Assembly: GCF_019510245.1 (NCBI RefSeq)
Contig: NZ_JAEKKT010000181.1
Location: 85,866-149,865, forward strand
Origin: Streptomyces sp.
GTDB lineage: Bacteria > Actinomycetota > Actinomycetes > Streptomycetales > Streptomycetaceae
Direction: 5' to 3'
Length of the DNA stretch: 64,000 nt
Below, in pieces: positions 16,945-24,465 of the stretch (its first letter is position 1; every line of letters begins with the position of its first letter). The translations under genes and the position numbers were made by a program. The notes below the pieces were generated by a model. That model made no database searches, was not told where the DNA came from, and saw only the letters and a program-made list of their open reading frames with translations.

Positions 16945-17766
16945 TTGGCCACTGGTACGGAACCACATCCGAACAGCGGCGGCGTACGCACCGGTACGCG
17001 CGCCGCGATCTCCGCCCCGCACCTGCGGACCGACCGCTGGTGGCTGGCGCCCGCCGTCACCGCGGCCGGTCTGTTCGCGTTCGTCGTCTACTCGACGTGG
17101 CGGGCCTTCTCGAACGCGCACTACTACTCGGCGCCGTACGTCTCGCCGTTCTACTCACCCTGTCTGGCGGAGAACTGCAGGACCATGCCGGCCGGCCCGA
17201 ACGCCGACGTCTTCGGCAGCTGGTGGGCGATCTCCCCGGCGATCATCATCCTGATCTTCCCGCTCGGCTTCCGCCTGACCTGCTACTACTACCGCAAGGC
17301 GTACTACCGCAGCTTCTGGGCGTCCCCGCCCGCCTGCGCGGTGGCCGAGCCGCACGCGAAGTACACCGGTGAGACCCGCTTCCCGCTCATCCTGCAGAAC
17401 GTCCACCGGTACTTCTTCTACTTCGCCCTGCTGGTCGCCTGCGTGCTGACCTACGACACGGTGCTCTCCTTCCGGGACCCGCACGAGCGCTGGGGCCACA
17501 TGGGCCTCGGCACCCTGGTCTTCCTGGTCAACATCGTGCTGATCTGGGCGTACACGCTGTCCTGCCACTCCTGCCGGCACATCGTCGGCGGCAAGCTCAA
17601 GCACTTCTCCAAACACCCCGTGCGCTACAAGGCATGGCAGTTCGTGGGCCGGCTCAACGCCCGGCACATGCTGCTCGCCTGGGCGTCGTTGGTGAGCGTG
17701 GCGCTCGCCGACTTCTACGTCTATCTGCTCGCGTCCGGTGTCTTCGACGATCCGCGATTCTTCTAG
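16945..17766 (+). CDS. sdhC: succinate dehydrogenase (Sdh1 type) membrane anchor subunit
   Basis: A 273-residue integral membrane protein anchoring the SdhA/SdhB pair and passing electrons to menaquinone. It starts at TTG (16945-16947) with GGAG eight bases upstream. About five membrane helices are seen (TAAGLFAFVVYSTW, WWAISPAIIILIFPLGF, FFYFALLVACVLTYD, GTLVFLVNIVLIWAYTLS, LLAWASLVSVALADFYVYL). A Cys/His cluster CHSCRH falls at residues 207-212, just after the fourth helix. The length and gene order (anchor, flavoprotein, Fe-S) match mycobacterial Sdh1 (Rv0249c-Rv0247c), whose anchor holds a membrane-embedded Rieske-type [2Fe-2S] centre bound by Cys and His; I infer the same here. It is 14 bases before sdhA. 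Confidence 0.8.
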   Translation: MATGTEPHPNSGGVRTGTRAAISAPHLRTDRWWLAPAVTAAGLFAFVVYSTWRAFSNAHYYSAPYVSPFYSPCLAENCRTMPAGPNADVFGSWWAISPAIIILIFPLGFRLTCYYYRKAYYRSFWASPPACAVAEPHAKYTGETRFPLILQNVHRYFFYFALLVACVLTYDTVLSFRDPHERWGHMGLGTLVFLVNIVLIWAYTLSCHSCRHIVGGKLKHFSKHPVRYKAWQFVGRLNARHMLLAWASLVSVALADFYVYLLASGVFDDPRFF

Positions 17767-17780
17767 GACGGGGGCTTCTG

Positions 17781-19736
17781 ATGTCAGCGGTGGAGCGGCA
17801 GCAGTGGGACGTCGTGGTGGTCGGCGCCGGCGGGGCGGGACTGCGGGCCGCGATCGAGGCGCGCGAGCGGGGCGCCCGTACGGCGGTGATCTGCAAGTCG
17901 CTGTTCGGCAAGGCGCACACGGTGATGGCCGAGGGCGGCATCGCGGCGGCCATGGCCAACGTCAACGAGCACGACAACTGGCAGGTGCACTTCCGCGACA
18001 CCCTGCGCGGCGGCAAGTTCCTCAACCAGTGGCGGATGGCCGAGCTGCACGCCAAGGAGGCCCCGGACCGGGTCTGGGAGCTGGAGACCTGGGGCGCCCT
18101 CTTCGACCGCACGAAGGAGGGGAAGATCTCCCAGCGCAACTTCGGCGGCCACGAGTACCCGCGCCTCGCCCACGTCGGCGACCGCACGGGGCTGGAGCTG
18201 ATCCGGACCCTCCAGCAGAAGATCGTCTCGCTCCAGCAGGAGGACGAGAAGGAGACCGGCGACTACGAGTCCCGGCTCAAGGTCTTCCAGGAGTGCACGG
18301 TCACCCGAATCCTCAAGACCGTGCCTGACAGCGGCTCCGCCGCGGGCACACGGGTCTCCGGGGTCTTCGCGTACGAGCGGGAGACCGGCCGTTTCTTCGT
18401 CCTCGAAGCGCCCTCCGTGGTCGTCGCGACCGGGGGCATCGGCAAGTCCTTCAAGGTGACCTCGAACTCCTGGGAGTACACCGGCGACGGGCACGCGCTC
18501 GCCCTGCTGGCCGGGGCGCCGCTGCTCAACATGGAGTTCGTGCAGTTCCACCCGACCGGCATGGTCTGGCCGCCGTCGGTGAAGGGGATCCTGGTCACCG
18601 AGTCGGTGCGCGGCGACGGCGGGGTGCTGCGCAACTCCGAGGGCAAGCGGTTCATGTTCGACTACGTCCCGGACGTCTTCAAGGAGAAGTACGCCGAGTC
18701 CGAGGAGGAGGGCGACCGCTGGTACGAGGACGCGGACCACAACCGGCGTCCCCCGGAGCTGCTCCCCCGCGACGAGGTCGCCCGCGCCATCAACTCCGAG
18801 GTGAAGGCGGGCCGCGGCTCCCCGCACGGCGGGGTCTTCCTGGACGTGTCGACGCGGATGCCCGCGGACGTCATCCGGCGCCGGCTGCCCTCCATGTACC
18901 ACCAGTTCAAGGAGCTGGCGGACGTCGACATCACGGCGGAGGCGATGGAGGTCGGGCCGACCTGCCACTACGTGATGGGCGGGGTCGCGGTGGACTCCGA
19001 CACCGCCGCCGCCCGCGGGGTGCCGGGGCTGTTCGCGGCCGGTGAGGTGGCCGGGGGCATGCACGGCTCCAACCGGCTCGGCGGCAACTCGCTCTCCGAC
19101 CTGCTGGTCTTCGGGCGCCGGGCGGGCTGGCACGCGGCCGACCACGCGGCGGCCCTCGACGAGCGGCCGGCCGTGGACGACGAGCAGATCGACGCGGCGG
19201 CCGCCGAGGCGCTGCGGCCCTTCTCCGCCGAGAGCCAGGAGCCGGACGCCGGCCCGCCGGAGAACCCGTACACCCTCCACCAGGAGCTCCAGCAGTCCAT
19301 GAACGACCTCGTCGGCATCATCCGCCGGGAGGGCGAGATGGAGCAGGCGCTGGAGAGGCTCGCCGAGCTGCGGGTGCGGGCGCGCCGGGCCGGGGTCGAG
19401 GGGCACCGGCAGTTCAACCCCGGCTGGCACCTCGCCCTGGACCTCAGGAACATGCTGCTGGTCAGCGAGTGCGTGGCCCGGGCGGCGCTGGAGCGCACCG
19501 AGTCGCGCGGCGGGCACACCCGCGAGGACCATCCGACGATGGACCGCAGGTGGCGCCCCGTGAACCTGCTGTGCCGGCTGGCCGACCCCACGGGCGGCCT
19601 GGCCGCCGCCGACCCGGAGCGCGGCCAGATCGACCTCACCCGCGAGACCACCGACCCCATCCGAGCCGACCTGCTCGCCCTCTTCGAGAAGGAGGAGCTG
19701 GTCAAGTACCTCGCCGAAGAGGAGCTGTACGAATGA
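17781..19736 (+). CDS. sdhA: succinate dehydrogenase/fumarate reductase flavoprotein subunit
   Basis: A 651-residue FAD-containing catalytic subunit interconverting succinate and fumarate on the cytoplasmic face. The dinucleotide-binding motif VVVGAGGAGLRAA is at residues 12-24. His46 in KAHTVMAEGG is the expected covalent FAD attachment residue. The substrate and capping-domain motifs MEFVQFHPTGMVWPP, TESVRGDGG and HGSNRLGGNSLSDLLVFGRR are all present. A longer open frame exists upstream, but homology begins at ATG 17781, and the sdhC stop lies just before it. The stop TGA overlaps the ATG of sdhB (ATGA), so the two are translationally coupled. Confidence 0.9.
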   Translation: MSAVERQQWDVVVVGAGGAGLRAAIEARERGARTAVICKSLFGKAHTVMAEGGIAAAMANVNEHDNWQVHFRDTLRGGKFLNQWRMAELHAKEAPDRVWELETWGALFDRTKEGKISQRNFGGHEYPRLAHVGDRTGLELIRTLQQKIVSLQQEDEKETGDYESRLKVFQECTVTRILKTVPDSGSAAGTRVSGVFAYERETGRFFVLEAPSVVVATGGIGKSFKVTSNSWEYTGDGHALALLAGAPLLNMEFVQFHPTGMVWPPSVKGILVTESVRGDGGVLRNSEGKRFMFDYVPDVFKEKYAESEEEGDRWYEDADHNRRPPELLPRDEVARAINSEVKAGRGSPHGGVFLDVSTRMPADVIRRRLPSMYHQFKELADVDITAEAMEVGPTCHYVMGGVAVDSDTAAARGVPGLFAAGEVAGGMHGSNRLGGNSLSDLLVFGRRAGWHAADHAAALDERPAVDDEQIDAAAAEALRPFSAESQEPDAGPPENPYTLHQELQQSMNDLVGIIRREGEMEQALERLAELRVRARRAGVEGHRQFNPGWHLALDLRNMLLVSECVARAALERTESRGGHTREDHPTMDRRWRPVNLLCRLADPTGGLAAADPERGQIDLTRETTDPIRADLLALFEKEELVKYLAEEELYE

Positions 19737-20509
19737 GCGGCTACACGGCCCACTTCCGGGTCTGGCGGGGCGACGCCGAGGGCGGCGGCCTGGAGGACTT
19801 CAAGGTCGAGGTGAACGACGGCGAGGTGGTCCTCGACATCATCCACCGCATCCAGGCCACCCAGGCCGCCGACCTGGCCGTCCGCTGGAACTGCAAGGCG
19901 GGCAAGTGCGGTTCGTGCTCGGCGGAGATCAACGGCCGCCCGCGCCTGATGTGCATGACCCGCATGTCCGTCTTCGAGCAGGACGAGACCATCACGGTCA
20001 CCCCGCTGCGCGCCTTCCCGGTCGTCCGCGACCTGGTCACGGACGTCGGCTTCAACTACCAGAAGGCCAGGGAGGTCCCGGCGTTCGTGCCGCCCGCCGG
20101 GGTCGGACCCGGCGAGTACCGGATGTTCCAGGAGGACGTGGACCGCTCCCAGGAGTTCCGCAAGTGCATCGAGTGCTTCCTGTGCCAGGACACCTGTCAC
20201 GTCGTGCGCGACCACGAGGAGAACAAGACGGCCTTCGCCGGACCGCGTTTCCTCATGCGCGTCGCCGAACTGGACATGCACCCGCTGGACGCGGCGGAAG
20301 CCACCGGCCTGGACCGCAAGCGCACGGCCCAGGACGAGCACGGCCTCGGCTACTGCAACATCACCAAGTGCTGCACGGAGGTGTGCCCGGAGGGCATCCA
20401 CATCACCGACAACGCGCTGATCCCCCTGAAGGAGCGGGCCGTCGACCGCAAGTACGACCCGCTGGTCTGGCTCGGCTCGAAGATCAGGAGGCGCCCCGCA
20501 GGAGGCTGA
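19733..20509 (+). CDS. sdhB: succinate dehydrogenase/fumarate reductase iron-sulfur subunit
   Basis: A 258-residue Fe-S subunit that carries electrons from FAD to the membrane anchor. The plant-ferredoxin [2Fe-2S] site is CKAGKCGSCSAEINGRPRLMC. The second domain carries CIECFLCQDTCHV and CNITKCCTEVCPEGI for the [4Fe-4S] and [3Fe-4S] clusters. The start ATG overlaps the sdhA stop by four bases. The C-terminus (KIRRRPAGG) overlaps the end of the convergent phosphotransferase gene by 26 bases. Confidence 0.9.
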   Translation: MSGYTAHFRVWRGDAEGGGLEDFKVEVNDGEVVLDIIHRIQATQAADLAVRWNCKAGKCGSCSAEINGRPRLMCMTRMSVFEQDETITVTPLRAFPVVRDLVTDVGFNYQKAREVPAFVPPAGVGPGEYRMFQEDVDRSQEFRKCIECFLCQDTCHVVRDHEENKTAFAGPRFLMRVAELDMHPLDAAEATGLDRKRTAQDEHGLGYCNITKCCTEVCPEGIHITDNALIPLKERAVDRKYDPLVWLGSKIRRRPAGG

Positions 20510-21473
20510 GCACCTGCCGCAGGTTGGACTCGGCGATGTCCCGCATCGTTTCGCGCTCCGGGAAGTCGCCGTCCAGCAGCCTGAGCGGCCCGGCGACGAG
20601 GTTGAGGTGCATCGCCAGCCGGTACAGGGCCATCCGGTCCTCGTCGAGGTCGGCGGTGCGCAGCACGTCGTAGGCGGGCCCGAAGCGGAGCTGCAGGAAG
20701 ACGTGCTCCCATTCGGCGTCGAAGTACATCAGGCCTTCGATGTCGATGAGCGCGGGATCGCCCTCCTCGGTCACCAGGACGTGGTCCGGGCCGAGTTCGC
20801 CGTGCACGAGGGAGGCGGTCTCGCGCGGTTCGACCGCGTCGTAGAGCTCGTGCACGCGCTCGGCCAGCGCCCGCCGCGCCTCGCGCAGCCGGGGGTCCCG
20901 CTCGGCCACCTCCGCGATGTCGCGCATCGCGCGGTCCGCGACGACCTGTTCGCAGGAGCTGCCGAGCGGCTTCCCGCCCTCCTCCACCAGGGCGGCCTTC
21001 CCGTACCCGGCGGAGACGTGCTCGCGGAGCACGCCGAGCGTCCCCGCCAGCCGCGCCAGCGGCACCCGTGCGGCGCCCGGGTCGCTGCGCAGCAGCACCT
21101 CCAGGCTGCCGCCGCGGACGTCCTCGACGACCGCGGCGAAGGCGGGCAGGTGCCGGGCCTCCTCGTCGGCGAACAGCAGGCGCGGGGTGCGCACGCCGAG
21201 TTCGGTCAGCAGGTCGTGGGCGGACAGGAACAGGCCGAGACCGGAGGCGTGCGCGAAGGGGTCGCGGATGTCGGCGTCGACGGGCCCCCAGTAGTCCTCC
21301 TCCGGCGACCAGACGTACGCGATCGCGCTCCGGCCGTTGTCGAGGGCGAGCCGGTAGACGCCCTTCTTGCTCCCTCCGCGCAGCCGGGTGACGGCTGCGG
21401 GAGGACGGCCGAGGGCCTCGCGGGAGAGCGACGCGAGGTCGTCACGGGTGAGGTGGGCACGAGCGGTTGTCAT
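20484..21473 (-). CDS. APH-fold phosphotransferase family protein with altered catalytic motif
   Basis: A 329-residue protein of the aminoglycoside phosphotransferase/choline kinase fold. The nucleotide loop region reads RLRGGSKKGVYRLALD, the hinge follows a VVEDVRGGSLEVLL stretch, the catalytic loop is SLVHGELGPDHVLV and the metal-binding segment is ALIDIEGLMYFDAEWEH. In active members the loop is H-G-D-x4-N; here Asp is Glu and Asn is His, so catalysis is uncertain. The substrate is unknown. Its ATG overlaps the stop of the upstream GH18-like gene (ATGA), giving an operon, and its end overlaps sdhB by 26 bases on the other strand. Confidence 0.7.
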   Translation of the reverse strand: MTTARAHLTRDDLASLSREALGRPPAAVTRLRGGSKKGVYRLALDNGRSAIAYVWSPEEDYWGPVDADIRDPFAHASGLGLFLSAHDLLTELGVRTPRLLFADEEARHLPAFAAVVEDVRGGSLEVLLRSDPGAARVPLARLAGTLGVLREHVSAGYGKAALVEEGGKPLGSSCEQVVADRAMRDIAEVAERDPRLREARRALAERVHELYDAVEPRETASLVHGELGPDHVLVTEEGDPALIDIEGLMYFDAEWEHVFLQLRFGPAYDVLRTADLDEDRMALYRLAMHLNLVAGPLRLLDGDFPERETMRDIAESNLRQVLSLLRGAS

Positions 21474-22708
21474 GGCGTACGGACCCAGTCCTTCCGATAG
21501 GAGGTCCAGTCATCCTCGGTGGCGGCGAAGTCGACGTACAGGGCGACGCCGAAGGTAGCGCGATCCGGGTCCGTCCGTGACAGTCCCAGCCGAACCCCTC
21601 GCACGGCCGCCGGCACGGTCTCCGCGTGCGCCCAGTGCCCGAACCGGTTCTCGTGGTAGAAGGGCAGCCCCATGAGGAGATCGGTGTCCGCCGGTGTGAC
21701 CTCCAGCGCGAGGCTGGTCTGCTGCGCGACGTACCCGCCGTACAGGCTCTGCAACGGCTGCATGGTGTCGTACGACATCACCGCGATCTGGTCCACCCGA
21801 CGGGCGACCTGCCCGAAATATTCCTGCGACCACCATTTCGGATGACCGGTGACGGTACCCCAGAAGGAGTGAAAGTCCGGCAGCGGATCGATCTGGTGTG
21901 CGGCGACGGAGAGCAGCGGGGTCGCGGGGCGCAGGGCGTCGAGGAGGGCGAGGTAGTTGCGGTCGCCGGAGTGCAGGGGTTCCAGGTCGAAGTGGACCCC
22001 GTCGAACCCGGCGGCGACGACCTGCCGCGCCGACGCGACGACGGCGTCCCGCGTCGCCTTCTTCTCCAGATGCATGGCGTTGGGCTTCTCGGGTGCGAGC
22101 TCGTCCCCGAGCCAGGCCTGCACCCGGACGCCGGGAAGTTTTCGATGCACGGCCGTTATCAGCCAACGGGCCTTGGGACAGGCCGATTTGGGCAGCGTGC
22201 CGTTGTGTTCCAGTGGTCCGGCATGGACGTAGAGGTCGCGAATGCCGGTGTCCGCGAGCCGGGCGGCGAGGGCGGTGACGTCGGCGTCGGTCCTACGACC
22301 GTCGACCCACGCGTGACCGAGCCAGAGGGCGTCCCGGTTCCGGCTGTACGTACCGGCCTTCGGGTCGCCGGCGTAGTTGATGCGGAGGGCGGTCTCGGCG
22401 ATGAGGAGGGGGAGCAGCAGCAGGAGGATGACGCGTAGCGTCCATCTGCCGACTTTCGTTTTCCCACCCGCCCGGCCCGGGCGGCTCTCGCCGTCGGGTG
22501 CGGGTGACCCCTGTGGGGGTTCGGGCGCGTCGGCGGGTGCGGGCGGGACCCGGGCCGGGCCTGGGGCGGTGGCGGGCGGGAGCGAGGTCTGCGGCGGGTT
22601 CGGGGCGGCTGCGGGGGTGTGGGGGCGGGGTGCGGGGCTCGGGTCGGCGGTGGGTTCCGGGTCGGCGGTGGGTTCCGGGTCGTTTTCCTGGTTCGGGCTC
22701 CGTTTCAT
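21470..22708 (-). CDS. membrane-anchored GH18-like exported protein
   Basis: A 412-residue protein. Residues 1-~85 are a proline-rich disordered cytoplasmic part with a duplicated PEPTAD unit, followed by one hydrophobic segment (RVILLLLLPLLIAETALRI) and an outside domain. That domain has the GH18/chitinase-like barrel motif FDGVHFDLEPLHSGD, where the Glu after D-L fits the catalytic acid, plus QIAVMSYDT and a WAHAET-like final strand. It may hydrolyse or bind a glycan at the cell surface. There is no cleavable signal peptide, so it should stay anchored as a type II protein. It is the first gene of a two-gene operon with the phosphotransferase. Confidence 0.65.
   Translation of the reverse strand: MKRSPNQENDPEPTADPEPTADPSPAPRPHTPAAAPNPPQTSLPPATAPGPARVPPAPADAPEPPQGSPAPDGESRPGRAGGKTKVGRWTLRVILLLLLPLLIAETALRINYAGDPKAGTYSRNRDALWLGHAWVDGRRTDADVTALAARLADTGIRDLYVHAGPLEHNGTLPKSACPKARWLITAVHRKLPGVRVQAWLGDELAPEKPNAMHLEKKATRDAVVASARQVVAAGFDGVHFDLEPLHSGDRNYLALLDALRPATPLLSVAAHQIDPLPDFHSFWGTVTGHPKWWSQEYFGQVARRVDQIAVMSYDTMQPLQSLYGGYVAQQTSLALEVTPADTDLLMGLPFYHENRFGHWAHAETVPAAVRGVRLGLSRTDPDRATFGVALYVDFAATEDDWTSYRKDWVRTP
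22643..22678. repeat. 18-bp tandem repeat in the N-terminus of the GH18-like gene
   Basis: GTCGGCGGTGGGTTCCGG occurs twice in a row (plus a partial third), encoding the duplicated PEPTAD unit on the minus strand. Eighteen bases keep the frame. Confidence 0.85.
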
Positions 22709-22790
22709 GTTCTGTCACCCTTTTCTCGTCGTCCCCCGGCTGTCTCCGCCCCGGTCGCGGGGGCGACTGGCTGCCCATACGCTCCCAAAT

Positions 22791-24269
22791 GTGACGTCAT
22801 CCTTGATCCGGGGTCGGCCGAGGCATGCCACGGGGCACATAGCCGTGCGGGTGGGGCATGCGGTGCTGGGCGGGGTGGCCGGGGTGGTCTGGCTGGTGTT
22901 GCCGGTGATGACGAGCGTCACTCAAGATCCGGTTCCCGTGGCGGACGGCGGAGCGGTTGCCGCGGCCCGGGCGGCGGACGGGGCGGCGGCGACCGACTAC
23001 GTCCTGCCGCTCCTCGCCGTGGCGGTGGCCGGTGCGCTCGGCGGCTACGGATACGTACGCCGGATACGGCGGGCCCGCTCGCGCACCACGCCGGGCGTCC
23101 TCTCCCCCGCCCCGCCGGCTCCGACGCCCGCGGATGCCGAGCGGCAGGCCCGGGCCTCCCTGGTCCTCGCCGACGACTGCGTCCGCACCAGCCGGGAGGC
23201 CCTCGGGTACGTCGAGGCCACGTCCGCGGAACGGGCACTGCGGGCGGCCGAGACCGAGCTGACGGCCGCGTTCGCGATCTGGCGGCGGTACGAGGAGGGG
23301 GTGCCGGCGGACGACGCCGGCCGGCGCCAGGCGTTGGTGGGCGTGGTCGGGCGGTGCGCGGAGGCGGGGCGGCAACTGGACGCGGAGGCGGCGGGGTTCG
23401 ACGCCGAGTGGGAGGCGGGGGAGGTGCTGGCCGCGGCCGAGGGGCGGTTCCGGCGGCTGGCGGGGCGGACCGGCGGGGTGGCGGCGGCGCTGGCCGGGGC
23501 GGGTGAGCGGTACGGTGCGGCCGCGGTCGCCTCCGTCGTGGGCTATGTCGAACAGGCCAAGGACCGGCTGGTGTTCGCCACCGCACAGCTCAACCGGGCC
23601 CGCCAGTCCGCCGATTCGGGCGACGGCGACGGGTTCCGGCGGGGGGTGCGGGCCGCCGAGGGAGCCGTGGCGCAGGCCGCGGTGCTGCTGGACGGGGTGG
23701 AGCGGCTGGCGGAGGAGCTGCGGACGGCGGCGGCGCTGGTGCCGGCCGCCCTCACGGGCGCCGAGGCGGAGCTGGCGGGTCTGCGGGGGACGGCGCTGCC
23801 GCCGAGGCTGGCGCACGCCGACGCCGTGCTGGCCGGCGTGCGGGCAGAGGTGACCGGCGGGAGGTACGACCCGCTGGACGCCCTGCGCCGGGTCGCGCGG
23901 GCGGTGGAGGGGACGGGGGGCGGGCGGGCCGGGGTGATCGCGGCGGGGGCGGGGCTGGTGGCGCGCAGTGCGCTGGGGGCGGCGGACGACTTCGTGGGGA
24001 CGCATCGGGGGGCGGTGGGGGCGGAGGCGCGGGCGCTGCTGGCCGCTGCGCGGGGCGCGGCGCCGGCGGATGCGGATCGGCTCGCCCGGAAGGCGCGGGA
24101 GTTGGCGGAGCGGGATGTGCGGGCGCACGGCAACCCGTTCACCGGCGAGGCCGCGCACGGGAGCGGGGTGGCCGGGGCGGTGCTCGGGGGTGTGCTGCTG
24201 GGTGAGGAGGGAAACGGGGGGCCGGTGGTGGCCTTCGGGGGGCCGGAGAGCCGGGGGCGGTTGGGGTAG
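22791..24269 (+). CDS. membrane/coiled-coil protein resembling the C-terminal half of TPM-domain proteins
   Basis: A 492-residue protein. The frame is open further upstream, but a GTG at 22791 is the sensible start, outside the divergent GH18-like gene. Two hydrophobic segments (VLGGVAGVVWLVLPVMT and DYVLPLLAVAVAGALGGYGYV) flank a short loop. After a basic RRIRRARSR stop-transfer region comes a ~380-residue, Ala/Glu/Arg-rich helical part (ASLVLADDCVRTSREALGYV and similar). This matches my memory of the region after the TPM domain in Streptomyces TPM-domain proteins, but the extracytoplasmic TPM domain itself is missing. Function is unknown. Confidence 0.6.
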   Translation: MTSSLIRGRPRHATGHIAVRVGHAVLGGVAGVVWLVLPVMTSVTQDPVPVADGGAVAAARAADGAAATDYVLPLLAVAVAGALGGYGYVRRIRRARSRTTPGVLSPAPPAPTPADAERQARASLVLADDCVRTSREALGYVEATSAERALRAAETELTAAFAIWRRYEEGVPADDAGRRQALVGVVGRCAEAGRQLDAEAAGFDAEWEAGEVLAAAEGRFRRLAGRTGGVAAALAGAGERYGAAAVASVVGYVEQAKDRLVFATAQLNRARQSADSGDGDGFRRGVRAAEGAVAQAAVLLDGVERLAEELRTAAALVPAALTGAEAELAGLRGTALPPRLAHADAVLAGVRAEVTGGRYDPLDALRRVARAVEGTGGGRAGVIAAGAGLVARSALGAADDFVGTHRGAVGAEARALLAAARGAAPADADRLARKARELAERDVRAHGNPFTGEAAHGSGVAGAVLGGVLLGEEGNGGPVVAFGGPESRGRLG

Positions 24270-24310
24270 CGCGTCAGGGGGTGCCACGGAAGGCCGCCGG
24301 GCGGCCGCGG

Positions 24311-24375
24311 GTGCGCGGGGGCTTGTCGCGCAGTTCCCCGCGCCCCCAAAAGCAGGGGGCTGCGCGAGCGCCCCC
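24311..24375 (-). repeat. REP-like dispersed repeat, copy 3
   Basis: Minus-strand core GGGGCGCGGGGAACTGCGCG between two convergent genes, followed on the plus strand by a second palindromic part (AGCAGGGGGCTGCGCGAGCG, then CCCCCT). It may serve as a bidirectional terminator. Confidence 0.75.
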
Positions 24376-24465
24376 TCAGAAGCGCGGCGCCGCATCGGGA
24401 TGCGCTCACCAGAGCGGCCCCGAAGGGTGATCAGCCCCCGCGGCGCCGCACCGAAAAACGGTCTC

